From positions 1 through 16,166 of the forward strand of contig JASMFX010000026.1 of NCBI GenBank assembly GCA_030751555.1: a stretch of DNA of 16,166 bases, in the 5' to 3' direction. Origin of the DNA: Candidatus Woesearchaeota archaeon (GTDB taxonomy: Archaea; Nanoarchaeota; Nanoarchaeia; Woesearchaeales; CALCXY01). Position numbers and translations under genes: made by a program. Below, in pieces: positions 12,755 to 16,166 of this stretch (within the stretch, counting starts at the first letter, position 1; each line of letters starts with the position of its first letter). The notes beneath the pieces were generated by a model. That model made no database searches and was not told the origin of the DNA. It saw nothing but the letters and a program-made list of their open reading frames with translations.

Positions 12755-13159
12755 TTACTCAACCTTTTCCTCAGTTACATCAACAGAGTCTTCTGGTTTT
12801 GGCTCTGGAGCTGCGGCTTCAGGAGCTGGTGCCTCAGCTGGAGCTGCGGAATCACTTGGAGCAGAACCTGCGCCTTTCTCGATTTCCATATTACCAAACT
12901 TACCTGTGGATAATTGTAGCTCTCCCTGGAATTCAGAACACCAACCATTTGTTATCTTGACTTTGTCTCCAGCTTCTACTTGCTCGATTTGCTCATTCCA
13001 CAAAGTGAGGGAAGATTGGCCAGATTCATCCTTAATTTTAGCGGAACATACACGTCCTGGCTTTCCAAATTTTTGAAACTCTCTAATGTCTCCTTTGTCA
13101 ATGACATCTGCAGTAATATCACACTTTCCTTGGTTTGCTTGTAAATCTTTTATTTGCAT
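12755..13159 (-). CDS. OB-fold nucleic-acid-binding protein (RPA/SSB-like) with acidic tail
   Basis: ATG 13159-13157 is preserved as start because AGGTGAT sits four bases upstream; an in-frame GTG nine bases earlier falls inside that site. The 134-residue product has one OB fold at about 1-95 (MQIKDLQANQGKCDITADVI, GRVCSAKIKDESGQSSLTLW, AGDKVKITNGWCSEFQGELQL), matching the single OB domains of archaeal RPA-like single-strand binding proteins. A disordered tail rich in alanine, proline and glutamate (about 96-134) recalls the acidic C-terminus of bacterial SSB, which recruits partners. The domain lacks a zinc finger. It probably binds single-stranded DNA or RNA; a translation-linked role cannot be excluded given the adjacent tRNA and glycyl-tRNA synthetase genes. 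A TATA-like CTTATAAACA at 13191-13200 gives it a short leader. Confidence 0.85.
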   Translation of the reverse strand: MQIKDLQANQGKCDITADVIDKGDIREFQKFGKPGRVCSAKIKDESGQSSLTLWNEQIEQVEAGDKVKITNGWCSEFQGELQLSTGKFGNMEIEKGAGSAPSDSAAPAEAPAPEAAAPEPKPEDSVDVTEEKVE

Positions 13160-13210
13160 TGGTATCACCTAGAATAAGGTAGATATAGATTGTTTATAAG
13201 ATTTTGGGTT

Positions 13211-14737
13211 TTATTTTAAAGATTTTCCGGCTTTCTCAAATTTTAGATCTTGATATAATAATGCAAATAAGGTATCTTCCAGATCTGCGATCTTCACTCG
13301 GATTTGCTTTGTTGTGTTTCTGTCTCTGATTGTTACTGATTTAGTTTTCTCAGTGTCGAAATCAACTGTTATACAATACGGTATGCCAATTTCATCTGCT
13401 CTTGCGTATCTCTTGCCAACAGAGCCTGATTTGTCATAGATTGAGGGATAGAAACTTTTTAATTGGTCAAACAAAAGCTTGCTTGGTTTTTCAAGCTTAT
13501 TGACTAATGGAAGTATTGCAATTTTAATGGGTGCTATCTTTGGGTGGAGCTTCAAGACAACATTGCCTCTCTTTTTATCGTCTTCGTATGCATCGAACAG
13601 GAAAACAAGGAATGCTCTACCCACCCCCATTGAAGGCTCACAAACAACATGGGGTACGATCTTCTTTTTTGATTCTTCATCGAATAAGGAAAGGTCTTGT
13701 TTTGAATGTTTTATGTGTTGTTGGAGGTCATAGTCTGTTCTGTTAGCTATGCCTTGGAGTTCTTTCCATCCAAAAGGAAAATTGTACTCTAAATCCCATG
13801 TGTCTAGGGCATAGTGGGATTTTTCAGTATCAATGTGTTGACGAATGCGAAAATTTTCTTTGTTTGCTCCGAGGGAGATAAACCATTGATGCTCTAAGGC
13901 TAGGAAATATGCGTGCCAGGGAGTTTTGATAATGCATTTTTTTAAGCACTCATCCATTGTCATTACTTTTGGTTCTTGCTTTTTTTGCTGCATCTCTGCA
14001 GAGTAGACTAAGAGTTTTTGTTTTAAGACCGATTTTATCCACGGACAGTCGTCTTGTTTTTCTGGGTGGATAAAGTATTCAATCTCCATTTGTTCAAATT
14101 CTCGGGTTCGAAAGATAAAATCTCTTGGAGAGATTTCGTTGCGAAAGGCTTTACCTATTTGAGCAATGCCAAATGGAAGCTTCAGCCTTGCGTTTTCGAC
14201 TATCAGTTTGAAATTAGCGAAAATTACCTGTGCTGTTTCTGGTCTGAGGTAGGCTAAGGAGTCAGGTGAGGAGGTTGGTCCAATATTAGTAGTAAACATT
14301 AGGTTAAAATTCTCTACTTTTTGAAATGGGCCTTTACATTTTGGGCATTGAAGATTGCTTTTTTCGATGAGTGTGTTAATTTCCTCTGCTTTCATTCCAT
14401 CTGCCGGAATTTTAAGGGTATCTTCAATAAAATGGTCTGCTCTGATTTTGGTTTTGCATTTTGTGCAGGTAATCATGATGTCTGCAAAACTTGCGACGTG
14501 GCCAGAGGCTTCCCACACTTTAGGATTAGTGATTATTGAGCCGTCAATGCCTACAATATCATCTCTAGTTGTCACATGGTATTTCCACCATTCCTGCTTT
14601 ATGTTGTTTTTAATATCAACGCCATAAGGACCATAATCAAAGAATCCTGCTAAGCCTCCATAGATCTCACTATTGGGATAGATGATACCCTTGCGTTTGC
14701 AAAAGCGAGCCATGTCTTCAATTGATAGTTTTGACAT
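13211..14737 (-). CDS. glyS: Glycyl-tRNA synthetase, homodimeric archaeal/eukaryal type
   Basis: The 508-residue protein charges tRNA-Gly with glycine using ATP. Class II motifs are in order: the N-terminal RKGIIYPNSEIYGGLAGFFDYGP signature (15-37), motif 2 AFRNEISPRDFIFRTREFEQ (198-217) and motif 3 EPSMGVGRAFLVFLF (367-381). After motif 3 comes an anticodon-binding domain (about 400-500, starting KIAPIKIAILPL). Cysteine pairs CTKC (91-94) and CPKC (131-134) within the inserted domain look like a zinc site. The chain is somewhat shorter than many archaeal homologues (about 550-580), mostly in inserts. A TATA element TTAAATAA at 14759-14766, 25 bases before the ATG, makes it leaderless and independently transcribed. 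All key residues appear intact. Confidence 0.96.
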   Translation of the reverse strand: MSKLSIEDMARFCKRKGIIYPNSEIYGGLAGFFDYGPYGVDIKNNIKQEWWKYHVTTRDDIVGIDGSIITNPKVWEASGHVASFADIMITCTKCKTKIRADHFIEDTLKIPADGMKAEEINTLIEKSNLQCPKCKGPFQKVENFNLMFTTNIGPTSSPDSLAYLRPETAQVIFANFKLIVENARLKLPFGIAQIGKAFRNEISPRDFIFRTREFEQMEIEYFIHPEKQDDCPWIKSVLKQKLLVYSAEMQQKKQEPKVMTMDECLKKCIIKTPWHAYFLALEHQWFISLGANKENFRIRQHIDTEKSHYALDTWDLEYNFPFGWKELQGIANRTDYDLQQHIKHSKQDLSLFDEESKKKIVPHVVCEPSMGVGRAFLVFLFDAYEDDKKRGNVVLKLHPKIAPIKIAILPLVNKLEKPSKLLFDQLKSFYPSIYDKSGSVGKRYARADEIGIPYCITVDFDTEKTKSVTIRDRNTTKQIRVKIADLEDTLFALLYQDLKFEKAGKSLK

Positions 14738-14758
14738 AGAAATAATGTAATTTTGGGA

Positions 14759-14766
14759 TTATTTAA
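14759..14766 (-). promoter_or_regulatory. TATA box of the glycyl-tRNA synthetase gene
   Basis: CCTTAAATAATCCC on the minus strand is centred about 25 bases before the ATG at 14737, implying a leaderless message. It sits in the 70-base gap after the coiled-coil gene. Confidence 0.6.
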
Positions 14767-14807
14767 GGATTTCTATCTCGCAAGCAATGTATGGGAAATG
14801 GAATTAC

Positions 14808-15422
14808 CTAATCGGTAAATTTTTCCAATTTCGAGAGGATATCTAGAATCTTCCCTGCAGTATTCTTTAATGTCTCCAGATTTGGCTTTAATTTCTCTGA
14901 ATACTCTTTGATTCTGGCTAATTCATTTCTGGAATCATATACGGATTGGCGTGCAGACTCTAGCTCCTTGAATTTTTTATCCAACGCCTTTGCCTCTAAG
15001 ACTCCATTTAATCGCTCAAGGATATTTTTATCGATATGACCTACTGCTCCATATATAGCCATCATAACAGTATCTAGATTGTCGTGATGATCAGGCATAA
15101 GTTGTTTTACTTGTGGTAACAATTCTTCGAGTTCCTTCCTAAAATCTAATTCTGTGGTAGATACTTTGTGCAGAGCAGCTACGACTTTTACGATTTCTGG
15201 ATCAACCTCATGTAGTAGAGAATCTTCAAGTTTCTTTATTTCTTCTCTTTTCTGCTCCAATTGAGCAGCTTCTGGAGTAGAAATTGTTCCATCCTCTTCT
15301 TTATCCTCTAAGGCTTCCAGAGTTCTATCTAATAGCTTTTTGGTAATAACACCATGCTTATCTAATAACTCTTTAAGAGGATTTACAATTTTATCTTCAA
15401 ATGATTTGTGCCACCAACTCAT
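14808..15422 (-). CDS. Alpha-helical coiled-coil protein of unknown function
   Basis: I do not recognise this 204-residue protein. It begins MSWWHKSFEDKIVNPLKELL and is nearly all charged helix, with heptad-like patterning at about 50-75, 90-110 and 138-200. It has no membrane span, no cysteine cluster and no nucleotide-binding motif. A glutamate/aspartate-rich stretch at about 37-46 and a PDHHDNLD segment near 114-121 are the only distinctive features. A TATA box at 15444-15452, 26 bases before the ATG, gives it its own leaderless promoter, divergent from the gene at 15527. It may act as a scaffold or adaptor. Its helical character resembles the coiled-coil proteins at 3628-5009, but I see no clear sequence similarity to them. 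Confidence 0.72.
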   Translation of the reverse strand: MSWWHKSFEDKIVNPLKELLDKHGVITKKLLDRTLEALEDKEEDGTISTPEAAQLEQKREEIKKLEDSLLHEVDPEIVKVVAALHKVSTTELDFRKELEELLPQVKQLMPDHHDNLDTVMMAIYGAVGHIDKNILERLNGVLEAKALDKKFKELESARQSVYDSRNELARIKEYSEKLKPNLETLKNTAGKILDILSKLEKFTD

Positions 15423-15443
15423 ACATTACATAAGAAGGTTTTC

Positions 15444-15452
15444 ATTTATAAA
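15444..15452 (-). promoter_or_regulatory. TATA box of the coiled-coil gene
   Basis: TTTATAAAT on the minus strand lies about 26 bases before the ATG at 15422. It forms one half of a divergent promoter region of about 100 bases. Confidence 0.6.
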
Positions 15453-15496
15453 GTTTGCTGTGAGGTCATTAATTTTTCGGCGTACATCACAAAAAG

Positions 15497-15505
15497 TTTA
15501 TATAA
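15497..15505 (+). promoter_or_regulatory. TATA box of the right-edge gene
   Basis: AAAAAG followed by TTTATATAA is centred 26 bases before the ATG at 15527, predicting a leaderless transcript and supporting that start codon. Confidence 0.65.
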
Positions 15506-15526
15506 TTGGTTAAGAACCTAAACCTA

Positions 15527-16166
15527 ATGGAATTTAAGACTTTACAGGATAAGGATCCGTGGATGCTGGCAGAGGATATACCTGATTGTGATATGTTTTT
15601 TTCTGAGCATTGGTTGAGTGGGTTTGCAAATGAATTTGCCAAGCACATTGGAATAGGAAATAAGAAAATACTGACTGTGTATGAGGGATATCATGTTTGG
15701 TTTTATTTCGGTGAAAAGGATTCATATGAGTTAGGTGAACATATTGTCAATAAATTGTTTGATGAGGAGGGCTTTGCTCTTAAAGTCAACGAAGAGATTG
15801 TGAAAGAAGCAGATAAATTGAGGAAATTTGCTCTGGAGGTGCCAGAGGAGGGAGTTGAGAAACTTACTAATAAGGAGCTTTGGTATTTTATTAAGAAGCA
15901 TGATGAGGTTCATACAGAATACTATACTTGGTGTTGGATTCCAGTTGCAGCTGATATGTTTCATAATAACCTCACTGACAAGCTTATGAAGTATTTGGAA
16001 GAGATTGGGATAAAGAATGTGAGTGAGGTGTTTGGGTTGTTAACGCAGCCAACAAGGAATTCGCTTATACAGGATGAACAGGAAGAGTTTTTAGAAGTAG
16101 CATCTCAGATTCAGAAAGATAAGAAGCAGAGTGCTGTCTTTAAGGAGTTTTTCAGAGTTTTTGAAG
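15527..16166 (+). CDS. N-terminal part of a larger protein, possibly PEP-utilising-enzyme-related; runs off the window
   Basis: The frame opens at ATG 15527, 26 bases after a TATA box, and stays open to the window end, giving 213 residues without a stop. Visible segments are ILTVYEGYHVWFYFGEKDSYELGEHI (about 49-74), KLTNKELWYFIKKHDEVHTEYYTWCWIPVAADMF (about 112-145) and VFGLLTQPTRNSLIQDEQEEFLEVA (about 168-192). The pattern of a tyrosine-rich helix ending in a W-I-P step, followed by LLTxPTxxSxxQxEE, is one I associate with archaeal proteins carrying a PEP-utilising mobile domain further downstream, but the diagnostic part lies outside the window. No signal peptide or membrane span is seen. 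Confidence refers mainly to its being a real gene; the functional guess is weak. Confidence 0.8.
   Translation, partial: MEFKTLQDKDPWMLAEDIPDCDMFFSEHWLSGFANEFAKHIGIGNKKILTVYEGYHVWFYFGEKDSYELGEHIVNKLFDEEGFALKVNEEIVKEADKLRKFALEVPEEGVEKLTNKELWYFIKKHDEVHTEYYTWCWIPVAADMFHNNLTDKLMKYLEEIGIKNVSEVFGLLTQPTRNSLIQDEQEEFLEVASQIQKDKKQSAVFKEFFRVFE

Noticed and set aside
14355..14627. Open frame of 90 codons antisense to glycyl-tRNA synthetase
   Set aside because: It lies within a conserved enzyme gene, and the product looks like a hydrophobic shadow translation.
1..16166. CRISPR array, insertion sequence or integrated element
   Set aside because: No regularly spaced direct repeats, transposase, integrase or terminal repeats were seen on either strand.

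Overview
The window reads as a stretch of an archaeal chromosome, most probably a DPANN-type lineage (Woesearchaeota or Pacearchaeota-like). This rests on several things. TATA boxes of the TTTAWATA type sit about 25 bases before start codons, giving many leaderless genes. There is an archaeal translin, an archaeal/eukaryal-type glycyl-tRNA synthetase, a small OB-fold protein and a tRNA-Phe with no encoded CCA. Archaeal type IV pilus/archaellum-like secretion proteins are present with no bacterial signature. The phylum is inference; the domain is well supported. Gene density is high, base composition is AT-rich, and there are no insertion sequences, CRISPR arrays or rRNA genes.

Left part (1-1625, minus strand): a compact operon of translin-like RNA-binding protein, HD-domain 5'-nucleotidase and a metallo-beta-lactamase-fold hydrolase cut by the left edge. 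This suggests RNA or nucleotide turnover. It is divergent from the next block.

1719-5009: three tandem paralogous membrane proteins (plus strand, about five membrane segments each) face two soluble coiled-coil proteins (minus strand). The third membrane gene and the first coiled-coil gene converge so tightly that both stop codons lie in one CTAG. The leader of that coiled-coil gene holds several inverted repeats and a terminator-like hairpin.

5076-7712 (minus): a cystathionine gamma-synthase/lyase and a cysteine synthase/cystathionine beta-synthase family enzyme form an overlapping pair, the layout of a transsulfuration operon. A GNAT acetyltransferase follows with its own promoter.

7858-12429 (plus): a 46-residue ribbon-helix-helix protein overlaps the start of a 763-residue secretion ATPase (FlaI/TadA/GspE type), which overlaps a 717-residue duplicated FlaJ/TadC-type platform protein. 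This is the motor core of a pilus- or archaellum-like machine. No pilin, prepilin peptidase or filament gene is in the window, and the paralogous membrane and coiled-coil proteins are possible but unproven partners.

12430-12754: a gap in coding that holds a compact inverted-repeat RNA element of tRNA-like size and a tRNA-Phe(GAA) whose acceptor stem cannot form as written. 12755-14737 (minus): an OB-fold protein and glycyl-tRNA synthetase. 14808-15422 (minus): an unidentified coiled-coil protein. 15527 to the right edge (plus): the beginning of an unidentified gene, possibly of the PEP-utilising enzyme group.

Most noteworthy: the anomalous tRNA-Phe, the neighbouring structured element, and the cluster of paralogous membrane proteins with coiled-coil partners near an isolated pilus-type motor.
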